The notes under the pieces are model-generated. The model was given only the letters and a program-made list of their open reading frames with translations, was not told where the DNA came from and ran no database searches. The position numbers and the translations under genes are program-made. Positions 7,347 through 14,721 of a stretch of DNA of 17,561 nt are shown here, in pieces. Numbering within the stretch: position 1 is the first letter of the stretch; the number at the start of each line of letters is the position of its first letter. Origin of the DNA: CAZIPZ01 sp964541075. GTDB taxonomy: Bacteria > Acidobacteriota > Terriglobia > 20CM-2-55-15. The stretch is taken from positions 1 to 17,561 of the forward strand of contig CAZIPZ010000073.1 of the NCBI GenBank assembly GCA_964541075.1, read 5' to 3'.

Positions 7347-8384
7347 ATGGAAAGCGCGATACTAGTAGGGTGTAACACACTTGATGAACTGCGTGAGCTG
7401 GCTGTAACCGCCGGCGCTCGCGTCATTGATGAAGTGACCCAACGCCGCCTTCGTCCGGATCCTGCAACTTATATCGGCAAGGGCAAAGTCGACGAACTGC
7501 GGGAACAGGTCCTGATCGAAGGCGTGGATCTCGTCATCTTTGACGACGACCTCTCCCCTAGCCAATTGAAGAATCTGGAGGAGGCCCTGAACGTCAAGGT
7601 GGTTGACCGAACAGGTCTGATCCTGGACATCTTCGCCAAGAGAGCGCGCACTAAAGAAGGAAAGCTGCAGGTGGAGCTCGCACAGCTGACTTACAGGCTG
7701 TCCAAGCTTGCCGGATACAGCGGATACTTGTCCCGGCTCGGTGGCGGCATCGGCACGAGAGGACCGGGCGAAACGAAATTGGAAATGGATCGACGGCAGC
7801 TCCGGCATCGCATCAGCACCCTGAAGCGTGACATCGAGCAAATCCGCAAACATCGCCAGCTTCTGCGAGATCGCCGCCGCCGCGATCAGCTTCCCATGGT
7901 TTCGCTGGTCGGTTACACAAACGCGGGCAAATCGACAATCTTCCGCGCGCTATCTAAAGAAGACACACTGGTGTCGAAGCGATTGTTTTCAACCCTCGAC
8001 ACCCTGGTTCGCCGAATTCAGTTGGGTGGTAATTTCCCGGTTCTTGTGTCCGATACCGTAGGCTTCATTCGCAAACTTCCCCACCAATTGGTGTCGGCGT
8101 TTAGGGCGACGCTGGAAGAGGTTGTTGAAGCTGATCTGATCCTGCACGTGATCGACGTTTCGGATCCGGACCGCGACGAGAAACGAACGGTCGTTCTGGA
8201 CGTCTTACGAGAAATCGGAGCAGGAGATCATCCGAGGCTCACGGTTTATAACAAGGCCGACCTTCTGTCCGATTCCAGCTTTAAGCCGGGCGATGGAGAA
8301 TTTCTGGTGTCCGCGGAGACCGGACAGGGCCTGGACGAACTTGTGGAACAAATCGTGCAGCAAGTGGCTCCGGTACGGGTATGA
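7347..8384 (+). CDS. hflX: Ribosome-associated GTPase HflX
   Basis: HflX binds the 50S subunit and splits stalled or stress-damaged ribosomes. The N-terminal HflX domain carries RPDPATYIGKGKVDEL (36-51) and RTGLILDIFAKRARTKEGK (88-106), then the GGGIGTRGPGETKLEMDRR hinge (132-150). The G domain has G1 GYTNAGKS (189-196), G3 DTVGF (236-240), G4 NKAD (302-305) and G5 SAETG (322-326). At 345 residues it ends just after the G domain and lacks the C-terminal domain of the 426-residue E. coli protein. ATG 7347 is 7 bases after hfq. An in-frame GTG at 7317 would overlap hfq and add 10 residues, and neither start has a good ribosome binding site. Confidence 0.94.
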   Translation: MESAILVGCNTLDELRELAVTAGARVIDEVTQRRLRPDPATYIGKGKVDELREQVLIEGVDLVIFDDDLSPSQLKNLEEALNVKVVDRTGLILDIFAKRARTKEGKLQVELAQLTYRLSKLAGYSGYLSRLGGGIGTRGPGETKLEMDRRQLRHRISTLKRDIEQIRKHRQLLRDRRRRDQLPMVSLVGYTNAGKSTIFRALSKEDTLVSKRLFSTLDTLVRRIQLGGNFPVLVSDTVGFIRKLPHQLVSAFRATLEEVVEADLILHVIDVSDPDRDEKRTVVLDVLREIGAGDHPRLTVYNKADLLSDSSFKPGDGEFLVSAETGQGLDELVEQIVQQVAPVRV

Positions 8385-9673
8385 ATTTCGCAATCATTAT
8401 ATTGCTCCTTCAGACTCTGTTGCTTCCTCCGCGGATATCCATGGAGAACCCGGCCGCGGCAGCTGCGGTTCCTGAAAAGGCTCGGAAGGATTATGACAAG
8501 GCCTGGCGCAAATTTCTTGCCGCAAAGGAAGACAAAGAGCTTGCCAAAAATTTGGACAAGCTCGTCCGGAAGCATAAGAACTTTGACGCAGCTTTGACTT
8601 TGCAGGCCTATCTGGAACTCTATCAAGGCAGCGAGATGAATGCAGAAAGGAAATTCGAGCAGATCCTCGCGAGCGCTCCCAATAACCGCATAGCGCTGTA
8701 CTATCTTGCGGAGTTGGCTTTCGGGCGCAAGGACTACGCCAGCGCCAGCAAGCTCTATGGAAGATTAGCATCCATTGACAACGCGCGGTCCGACGTTGAG
8801 ACAAAACGACAGAAGGCCCTGCTGCTCGCCACGGACAATCTGTTCCGCGCCGCCGTTCAGGCCGAAACGCAGAACCGGTTCGATGAGGCCGAAGTCCTTT
8901 ATCGCAGAATCTTGAGCATGGCGCCGCGAGAGCCTGCCTTCCACGCCCGCTTGGCCGCCCTGCTGGTTCGACGAAAGAAGTGGGACGAAGCCCTAACGCA
9001 TTACCGCGTTCAGGCTGAATTGGGTGGAGCAACAGAGGAGACCGACACGGCCATTGCCGAGGCTCTCGTGAATCTGGGCCGCTCCGATGAAGCACGGACG
9101 ATTCTCGATCGTTCGCGCAACCGCGACGGCGGAGACGGCATTCTCGATGTGAAGCTCAGGGAGCTTGAAGATCTTGGCCGGTGGGGGAGTCAGATCGACT
9201 ACTTCCACCAGATCGAAAGCACTACCTCGGTCACTCGAGAGCAATTTTCGGCGATGCTTGTCCGATATTTCCCGCAGATCACGGAGATCCAGCAAAAGCA
9301 GCAAATTGTTACCGACATTCAGGCCTCATGGGCAAGGCCCGAGATTCAAACGATCCTCAGCATTGGTTTGATCGATCCATTCCCAAATCACACCTTCCGG
9401 CCTTCCGCCCCGCTCACGCGAGGTGAACTTGCAGTTTCGCTGTCGCGCCTGATTCGCATTCTGGGCGTATCTCAGACTGCAGCACCGCCGATACCTACGT
9501 CGGACGTGAATCCCGACGATGCGCTTCACGGGGACATCCAGCAGGTCCTGGTTCGCGGACTCATGGCCCTCGATGACAGCGGAAATTTCTACATCAACGG
9601 CGTTGTGTCCGGCGAAGAGACCGTGCGTGCTGTGGAACGGCTGCTCACGATCTCTCACACACGCGGCGCGTAA
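8381..9673 (+). CDS. Exported TPR protein with C-terminal S-layer-homology repeats
   Basis: The 430-residue protein begins with a hydrophobic export signal (NFAIIILLLQTLLL). It then has an Ala/Lys-rich helical stretch and tetratricopeptide-like helical repeats over about 60-245 (for example RFDEAEVLYRRILSMAPREP and KWDEALTHYRVQAELG). From about 280 it shows S-layer-homology-like repeats: VTREQFSAMLVRYFP (284-298), then an almost canonical unit IQTILSIGLIDPFPNHTFRP plus LTRGELAVSLSRLIRI (322-360), and a degenerate third (VLVRGLMALDDSGNF, 389-403). SLH domains normally bind wall-linked polymers and TPRs bind protein partners, so it may be an envelope scaffold. It overlaps hflX by four bases (ATGA), an unusual partner for the miaA-hfq-hflX block. 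No specific function is recognised. Confidence 0.85.
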   Translation: MNFAIIILLLQTLLLPPRISMENPAAAAAVPEKARKDYDKAWRKFLAAKEDKELAKNLDKLVRKHKNFDAALTLQAYLELYQGSEMNAERKFEQILASAPNNRIALYYLAELAFGRKDYASASKLYGRLASIDNARSDVETKRQKALLLATDNLFRAAVQAETQNRFDEAEVLYRRILSMAPREPAFHARLAALLVRRKKWDEALTHYRVQAELGGATEETDTAIAEALVNLGRSDEARTILDRSRNRDGGDGILDVKLRELEDLGRWGSQIDYFHQIESTTSVTREQFSAMLVRYFPQITEIQQKQQIVTDIQASWARPEIQTILSIGLIDPFPNHTFRPSAPLTRGELAVSLSRLIRILGVSQTAAPPIPTSDVNPDDALHGDIQQVLVRGLMALDDSGNFYINGVVSGEETVRAVERLLTISHTRGA

Positions 9674-9701
9674 AATTTTCAGAATCTCCAAATATTTTTT
9701 C

Positions 9702-9740
9702 GCACTTTTCAACAGGTCAGGCAGTGACCGAAAAAGGTGC
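9702..9740. other. Bulged stem-loop in the convergent intergenic gap
   Basis: GGTCA at 9715-9719 pairs with TGACC at 9725-9729 around a five-base loop. TTTTC at 9706-9710 pairs with GAAAA at 9730-9734, and GCAC at 9702-9705 pairs with GTGC at 9737-9740, with bulges between the helices. It lies 28 bases after the TPR/SLH gene, just after an AT-rich stretch. It has no downstream T-run on either strand, so it is not a standard intrinsic terminator. Confidence 0.45.
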
Positions 9741-9746
9741 AAAGTG

Positions 9747-9768
9747 CTATAAGCCTGCGCATTTATAG
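9747..9768. other. Second short stem-loop in the convergent gap
   Basis: CTATAA at 9747-9752 pairs with TTATAG at 9763-9768 across a ten-base loop. The stem is weak and AT-rich, and it lies between the first stem-loop and the DnaA-box-like cluster. It may be chance. Confidence 0.25.
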
Positions 9769-9793
9769 GCAGTTTGACGGATTGTCCTACGCA

Positions 9794-9828
9794 TTTTCCA
9801 CAGGGTTATCCACATCTTCTGTGGAACG
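9794..9828. promoter_or_regulatory. Cluster of DnaA-box-like nonamers
   Basis: TTTTCCACA at 9794-9802 and TTATCCACA at 9806-9814 both fit the DnaA-box consensus TTWTNCACA. They lie on the same strand, 12 bases apart start to start. A degenerate inverted copy (CGTTCCACA on the minus strand, two mismatches) is at 9820-9828, and TCCACA/TGTGGA also form a small palindrome across 9809-9825. An AT-rich stretch lies about 100 bases upstream. The cluster could be a minor DnaA-binding site or part of an origin. No dnaA, dnaN or parAB gene is nearby. Confidence 0.45.
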
Positions 9829-9854
9829 CCGAATCGCCACCATCGAAAACCCTC

Positions 9855-10571
9855 TCAGATGCCTTTCAGCCACAGTTTCGCTTCCTGGTAATGAAGAAAG
9901 CGACGTTCGTCCTGTTTGAACTCCGGAGTGTGGACGAGTATCCGCGATTCTTGAATCTGAGATTGGTGCTTCACATGGAGCATTTCATGGAACATGACGT
10001 ATTCAACGACGTACGAGGGAACGTGTGGAGAGTCGAACATGCGGCTGATGAAGATGGCGTGATGTGTGGAGTCATAACGGCCGAGCACGTACCGGGCTTT
10101 TTTTGCAGACCATGAGAGCCGGGGCTTGTCCAATGCGCCGCCGAAATGTTGCTCATTCAGCCGATTGAACAAGGCGTCGAGGTCAATATGACGACCGCGT
10201 GAATTCGTAAGGCGCGTAAGGCGGCACCTCGTGTTTCTGGCAATGCGAGCGCGTTCCTGAATCGTATTGCTAAGAATGAAGGTTCGATAAGCGCCGTGGT
10301 GCAGAGCGTCCACTTTCTTGCGGTACAGTTTGGCAAGAAGGATCAAGGCAAGCGAGTTGATGACCTCCTGCGGCGCGTCGACAAATATGTCGCTGACACG
10401 AATAATGAGGCGCCCTTCCTGGAGTCGGGCGGTGTGATTCAGGCCGGCAAAAGGGAAATACTCGACCCTCAGTTCGGGAAGGGGGGTCCGTGGTTTCAGT
10501 TGGCGATGAGCTGCTCTGAAGATCAGTTCAAGGTTGTTTGTTGCTGGGCTTGAAGAAGCCGGTGCTTCCAT
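9855..10571 (-). CDS. SprT-like zinc metalloprotease
   Basis: The 238-residue protein has a C-terminal SprT/WLM-like metalloprotease domain. The zinc motif HEMLH is at 195-199 (VMFHEMLHVKH), and a likely third ligand is His214 in HTPEFK. The preceding DLDALFNRLNEQHFGG (130-145) and YDSTHHAIFISRMFDSP (166-182) are typical of the SprT-like family. The N-terminal half (about 1-125) is helical and not recognised. It has no signal peptide, so it is probably cytoplasmic. It lies four bases after the secreted hypothetical gene in the same orientation and ends the minus-strand run that contains uvrA. The eukaryotic relative SPRTN cleaves DNA-protein crosslinks, but the role of bacterial SprT proteins is poorly known, so a repair role is only inferred. 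Confidence 0.82.
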   Translation of the reverse strand: MEAPASSSPATNNLELIFRAAHRQLKPRTPLPELRVEYFPFAGLNHTARLQEGRLIIRVSDIFVDAPQEVINSLALILLAKLYRKKVDALHHGAYRTFILSNTIQERARIARNTRCRLTRLTNSRGRHIDLDALFNRLNEQHFGGALDKPRLSWSAKKARYVLGRYDSTHHAIFISRMFDSPHVPSYVVEYVMFHEMLHVKHQSQIQESRILVHTPEFKQDERRFLHYQEAKLWLKGI

Positions 10572-10575
10572 GGAG

Positions 10576-11169
10576 TCACCGTTTTTTTTCTGTTTTGGGA
10601 ACCACCTTCAAGGCCTCGTTGGCGCTCTCGATTGCGTGTTGCGCTTTTTCGATCGCTTCTTCCTTCGCTATGCGCTCGCCTTCATTCTTCGATTCGAATC
10701 CATTCAAGAGGACGACAGTTTCCCGTGTGAATTTCTCAAGATCCTCAATGGCGCCCCGGACGTCGGCTTTGCGGCTGTACGCGTCGTCAATATTGCTCTC
10801 CACCTCTTCCAAAGCCTGAATATATCCCCGAATGAGCTCCGTGCGTGTGAAGTCTTTTAAATACGTGATGTCCAAAAGAGGTTTGAGCTCGGCGGCTTTG
10901 GCGCCGCCCTTCTTCTTTTCCTTCTCGTACTTCTCACGTTCTTTGCGCTCCCGTTCCTTATCCTTTTCGCTCTGCTCCATCACGCCAAGCGCGATCAGTC
11001 GGCGCTCAGCGAGTTTAAGATAGGCGGGAACGCGCAAATGAATTTCCTGCGCGTCTCGAATTGTGTCGAGTTCGTCCTCTGTAAAATATTCTTTTTGGGG
11101 CGCAGATGAAAGCCCGGATATTAAAAGAGTAAGGAAAGCGATGACGCTAATTCTGGCCAATGGCCGCAC
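10576..11169 (-). CDS. Exported helical protein of unknown function (second of a tandem pair)
   Basis: GTG 11169 was chosen as the start. It has a GGAGGA site four bases upstream and places a clean signal peptide (RPLARISVIAFLTLLISGLS) at the N-terminus. The longer open frame to 11238 would bury that signal. The mature part is highly charged and helical, with a Lys/Glu-rich coiled-coil-like run in the middle (EKDKERERKEREKYEKEKKK), and ends in basic residues. I do not recognise a domain. Its start lies inside the 3' end of the upstream gene (23-base overlap), which implies coupled translation. The C-terminal half can be aligned with that of the upstream gene product, so the two may be tandem paralogues. 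Confidence 0.7.
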   Translation of the reverse strand: MRPLARISVIAFLTLLISGLSSAPQKEYFTEDELDTIRDAQEIHLRVPAYLKLAERRLIALGVMEQSEKDKERERKEREKYEKEKKKGGAKAAELKPLLDITYLKDFTRTELIRGYIQALEEVESNIDDAYSRKADVRGAIEDLEKFTRETVVLLNGFESKNEGERIAKEEAIEKAQHAIESANEALKVVPKTEKKR

Positions 11170-11653
11170 TCTGTCCTCCAAAAAGCGCTTTGAGTAATTC
11201 ATCCCGAATCGTTTGCGCCTGGTCCTTCGCTTTTTCAACCGGCTCTCGATCCTCCAGCGTGAGATTCACCCCGATGTCCTCAAGTTGGCGGATTTGCCGC
11301 CGCAGAGCAATTTCCAAATCCTTGAAGCCTCCCGGACGACGATGCGCGTCTCTTCCGGTTTTCGACAATGTTTGATGAGCGTCGCGGATCGTGGCCGTAT
11401 ACTCACTGAGCCATTTCTCCATCAACTCCTTTTTGTCGTCCCTCACGGCGTCACTGACCAGCGTTATGAGGATTTCTGAAATCTTGATTTCAGCCTTAGC
11501 TCGCCCCACCGGATCAGTCTGCTTTTTGAGCCTCCCTCGCGCGGATTCGAGTTCTCGAATTCGTTTGTCTTCCTGAGCGAGGTTCAGGTTTGAAAAGAGA
11601 AGTGTGAAACTAAGGAAGAGGAAGACAGTTGAAAATCTTGCCATTCGTTGCAT
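11147..11653 (-). CDS. Exported helical protein of unknown function (first of a tandem pair)
   Basis: From ATG 11653 the 168-residue product has a typical signal peptide (ARFSTVFLFLSFTLLFSNLNLA) and then a wholly helical, charged mature region. An internal start nine bases later (11644) is equally possible. An upstream ATG at 11728 would add a Cys-rich 25-residue leader that weakens the signal peptide. The C-terminal part (FKDLEIALRRQIRQLEDIG, then VEKAKDQAQTIRDELLKAL) resembles AIEDLEKFTRETVVLLNGF and EEAIEKAQHAIESANEALK in the downstream protein. No known domain is recognised. The 160 bases between the uvrA stop and this start contain no other gene that I can support. Confidence 0.65.
   Translation of the reverse strand: MQRMARFSTVFLFLSFTLLFSNLNLAQEDKRIRELESARGRLKKQTDPVGRAKAEIKISEILITLVSDAVRDDKKELMEKWLSEYTATIRDAHQTLSKTGRDAHRRPGGFKDLEIALRRQIRQLEDIGVNLTLEDREPVEKAKDQAQTIRDELLKALFGGQSAAIGQN
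11174..11179 (-). promoter_or_regulatory. Ribosome binding site deciding the start of the second secreted protein
   Basis: On the minus strand GGAGGA is followed by CAGA and then GTG (11169-11167). It is the strongest Shine-Dalgarno match seen in the block, and it lies within the 3' end of the upstream coding region. Confidence 0.7.
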
Positions 11654-11813
11654 TGGTGCGCCCGATTCGTCCTCGTTACAGCCGAAACGGCAGAAACCGC
11701 GGCTGCAGCAGATCTTCAGAGCCTTCATTATAGTGCAGGGACGGGCTTTTGGAGAGAGGGACCGTTGTGGTTTTTGCGTAATCAGGGAAATTGCAGAGCT
11801 TGCCGGGAAATGC

Positions 11814-14651
11814 TTATTCTTCGCAGATTGTGTCGGTCTCTCCGGCTTCAGTCGACCGGAGGAATTTACCGAGGAACGCGCCGGTGAGAGAAGCCTTATC
11901 TGCGGCGATCAGTTCAGGCGGACCCACGGCCACGATCGCGCCTCCGGCGTTGCCGCCTTCGGGTCCCAGGTCGATGACCCAATCAGATGATTTGATCACG
12001 TCCAGATTGTGTTCAATGATCAGGACCGACCCGCCTGCTTCAATCAATCGTTTGAAGGCGATTAATAATTTGTTGATGTCGTCGAAATGAAGGCCGGTCG
12101 TGGGCTCATCGAAGATGAAGAGCGTCTTTTCACTGGTTTCGCGTGCCAGGTACGATGCCAGCTTGATGCGCTGCGCTTCGCCTCCCGACAGTGTTGTGGC
12201 GGACTGTCCGAGGCGCAGATATCCGAGGCCGATTTCATCGAGCACCTTCAGTTTCTTAGTGATCTTCGAGACATTGGAAAAAAAGAGGAGCGCTTCCCTT
12301 ACGGTCATTTGAAGGACCTGATAGATGTTCTTGCCTTTGTACAGGACTTCCAGGACGCTGCTCTTGTAACGCGTGCCTTTGCATTCCTCGCAAATAAGTT
12401 CAACGTCGGCGAGAAACTGCATTTCAACGGTGACGGTCCCGTCCCCCTGGCATACCTCGCACCTTCCGCCCGGAATATTGAACGAGAAGCTTCCAGCGTT
12501 ATATCCGCGGGCCTGAGATTCCCGAGTCGCTGCGAACACTTCGCGGACGTGGTCGAATGCTTTGATGTAGGTTACAGGATTCGAACGAGGGGTTCGGCCG
12601 ATCGGACTTTGATCGACCAGAACAACGTCTGCGATCCACTTTGTTCCAGTTTCGATGACGCCTGTTCCGATTCCAGGATCGGATCCGTGGATAGCCGCCT
12701 TCAGCGCCTCGAAAAGGCATTCGTGCACCAGCGTCGACTTTCCTGAGCCCGAGACGCCGGTGATACAGGTCATCATGCCAAGCGGAAATTCCACATCGAT
12801 GTTCTTGAGATTGTGTTTTGCGGCCTTTCTCAGAACGAGTTTTTTGGGTCCGGGGAGACGGCGCTGCTTTGGAAGCTGCACCTTCAACTCCCCTCTGAGG
12901 TATTTGCCGGTCAATGAAGCGTTGCAGGCGCTCAATCCTCCGAGCGGACCCTGATAGACGAGTTGTCCTCCGTTTTCTCCAGCGCCTGGACCCAGATCAA
13001 GGAGATAGTCCGCGGCCTTCATCATTTCGGCGTCGTGTTCGACTACGAGCACTGTGTTGCCGATATCACGCAAGCGCTTGAGAATCTCAATCAATCGCCG
13101 GCTGTCGCGAGGGTGCAGTCCGATTGATGGTTCATCCAATACATACAAAGCTCCGACCAGCGAGGAGCCGAGTGATGTCGCCAGCTGAATGCGCTGAGCC
13201 TCGCCACCGGACAAGGTGGAGGAAAGTCGATCCAGAGTGAGGTACTGAAGGCCCACATCGTTTAAGAAACGAAGACGCGATTGAATCTCCCCGAGGATTC
13301 TCTCTGCGATCTCCGCCTGAGAATCCGCAAGGTTCAGGTCGGAGAAGAAAGCGTGGCTTTCCTGAATCGTCATCCGGCAAACGTCGGCAATGTTCTTCCC
13401 ATTGATGAAAATGTCGCGCGCTTCCTGGCGCAGGCGTGAACCGCGACACTCTGGGCAAACGGTGTAGCCGCGATACCTGCTTAGAAAGACGCGGACGTGC
13501 AGCTTGTATTTCTTCGTTTCGAGATAGTCGAAAAACGCGCGCACGGCGTTCAGCGTGAACGTTCGCTCTTCGGGCGACAATTCTCGAAACGGGACATCCA
13601 TCCGAATTCGCCGGGCGCGGGCGGCCTTCTTGAATTCATTGAGATAGGCCCTATAGCGAGGCTTTGTCCAGGGCTCCACTGCACCCAAGCCAAGCGGAAC
13701 ACTTTTATCTGGAATAATGAGATCCAAGTCCAGATCAATCGTGTTGCCGAACCCCTGACAACGAGGACAAGCGCCGACAGGATTGTTGAAGGAAAATAAT
13801 TTCGGTTCCGGATCTTCATACCGAATAGAGCACGCTTTGCATTCGAAGGCTTCGCTGAAGCGAAACCTTTTTTCCTGAGGCATGGCCCCGTTGCCGGACG
13901 GCCACTCGAGCACTTCCAGAAGGACCTCGCCATGGCTTTCGCGAAACGACGTTTCAACGGAATCGATGAGGCGCTGGCGGACATCGGGATCTGTTTTCAA
14001 CCGGTCGACCAGAACGTAAGCCGCCTTGCTGAAATCTACATCTAGCAGAGATTCCGGCCGGGAATATTCGTATATCTCGCCATTCTGATAAATGCGGCTG
14101 AACCCGCGCCGTTTCAGGTCTGACAACCGCGATGCGAGCTGTTCTTGTTCACGTTCTTTAGGAAGGGGATAGATGACGTAGAACTTCGTTCCGGGAGGCC
14201 ACGCCATCACAACGTCGGCGATCTGATCGACGGTGTCCTTTCGTACAACTGCTCCGCAATTGCGGCATTGCGTCGTTCCGACCCTCGCAAAGAGCAGACG
14301 GAGGTAGTCGTAAACCTCAGTGGAGGTGCCCACTGTGGAGCGGGGAGTTCGCGCCGTATTTCGCTGCCGAATCGCTATTGCGGGCGCGATCCCGGAGACT
14401 TCGTCAATTTCAGGCTTTTCGATTCGCTCGAGGAACTGCCGTGCGTATGCGGAAAGGGATTCGATATAGCGGCGCTGCCCCTCCGCATAGATCGTGTCGA
14501 ACGCCAACGAGGACTTTCCGGATCCACTTACACCGGTCACGATCGTCAGCGCGTTGTGAGGGATTTCAAAGTCGATGTTCTTGAGATTGTGAACTCGAGC
14601 GCCCCTGACGGCGATGCTGTCCTTCTCAGTGAGGTTCAACGTCGTTGGCAT
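11814..14651 (-). CDS. uvrA: Excinuclease ABC subunit A (UvrA)
   Basis: This is the DNA damage sensor of nucleotide excision repair, a dimeric double ABC ATPase that loads UvrB. From ATG 14651 it has 945 residues, the usual length. The first ATPase has Walker A GVSGSGKSSLAF at 40-51 and LSGGEAQRIQLA near 481-492. The second has GVSGSGKSTLVHE at 632-644 and LSGGEAQRIKLA near 821-832. Zinc-binding CxxC pairs are at 271/274 with 295/298, and at 731/734 with 754/757 around the DNA-binding hairpin. RRYIESLSAYARQFL and VDQSPIGRTPRSNP are hallmark motifs. An upstream in-frame ATG at 14669 would add six residues. It follows rodZ by 70 bases and is complete and apparently functional. Confidence 0.97.
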   Translation of the reverse strand: MPTTLNLTEKDSIAVRGARVHNLKNIDFEIPHNALTIVTGVSGSGKSSLAFDTIYAEGQRRYIESLSAYARQFLERIEKPEIDEVSGIAPAIAIRQRNTARTPRSTVGTSTEVYDYLRLLFARVGTTQCRNCGAVVRKDTVDQIADVVMAWPPGTKFYVIYPLPKEREQEQLASRLSDLKRRGFSRIYQNGEIYEYSRPESLLDVDFSKAAYVLVDRLKTDPDVRQRLIDSVETSFRESHGEVLLEVLEWPSGNGAMPQEKRFRFSEAFECKACSIRYEDPEPKLFSFNNPVGACPRCQGFGNTIDLDLDLIIPDKSVPLGLGAVEPWTKPRYRAYLNEFKKAARARRIRMDVPFRELSPEERTFTLNAVRAFFDYLETKKYKLHVRVFLSRYRGYTVCPECRGSRLRQEARDIFINGKNIADVCRMTIQESHAFFSDLNLADSQAEIAERILGEIQSRLRFLNDVGLQYLTLDRLSSTLSGGEAQRIQLATSLGSSLVGALYVLDEPSIGLHPRDSRRLIEILKRLRDIGNTVLVVEHDAEMMKAADYLLDLGPGAGENGGQLVYQGPLGGLSACNASLTGKYLRGELKVQLPKQRRLPGPKKLVLRKAAKHNLKNIDVEFPLGMMTCITGVSGSGKSTLVHECLFEALKAAIHGSDPGIGTGVIETGTKWIADVVLVDQSPIGRTPRSNPVTYIKAFDHVREVFAATRESQARGYNAGSFSFNIPGGRCEVCQGDGTVTVEMQFLADVELICEECKGTRYKSSVLEVLYKGKNIYQVLQMTVREALLFFSNVSKITKKLKVLDEIGLGYLRLGQSATTLSGGEAQRIKLASYLARETSEKTLFIFDEPTTGLHFDDINKLLIAFKRLIEAGGSVLIIEHNLDVIKSSDWVIDLGPEGGNAGGAIVAVGPPELIAADKASLTGAFLGKFLRSTEAGETDTICEE

Positions 14652-14660
14652 AAACCCAAC

Positions 14661-14666
14661 ATTATA
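14661..14666 (-). promoter_or_regulatory. Possible -10 element for uvrA
   Basis: On the minus strand a perfect TATAAT lies nine bases before the uvrA ATG at 14651. No good -35 is visible 16-18 bases further upstream. If it is used, the transcript would start close to the ATG and have almost no leader. A chance match is quite possible. Confidence 0.3.
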
Positions 14667-14721
14667 CATTTTCGATTTTGGGAGCAGGGCGCGAAATCCT
14701 TAATTGCGCCATGGAAAGAAC

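Noticed and set aside
9771..10115. Plus-strand open frames overlapping the convergent gap and the SprT-like gene
   Set aside because: They run antisense to the HEMLH-containing protease and give no recognisable protein.
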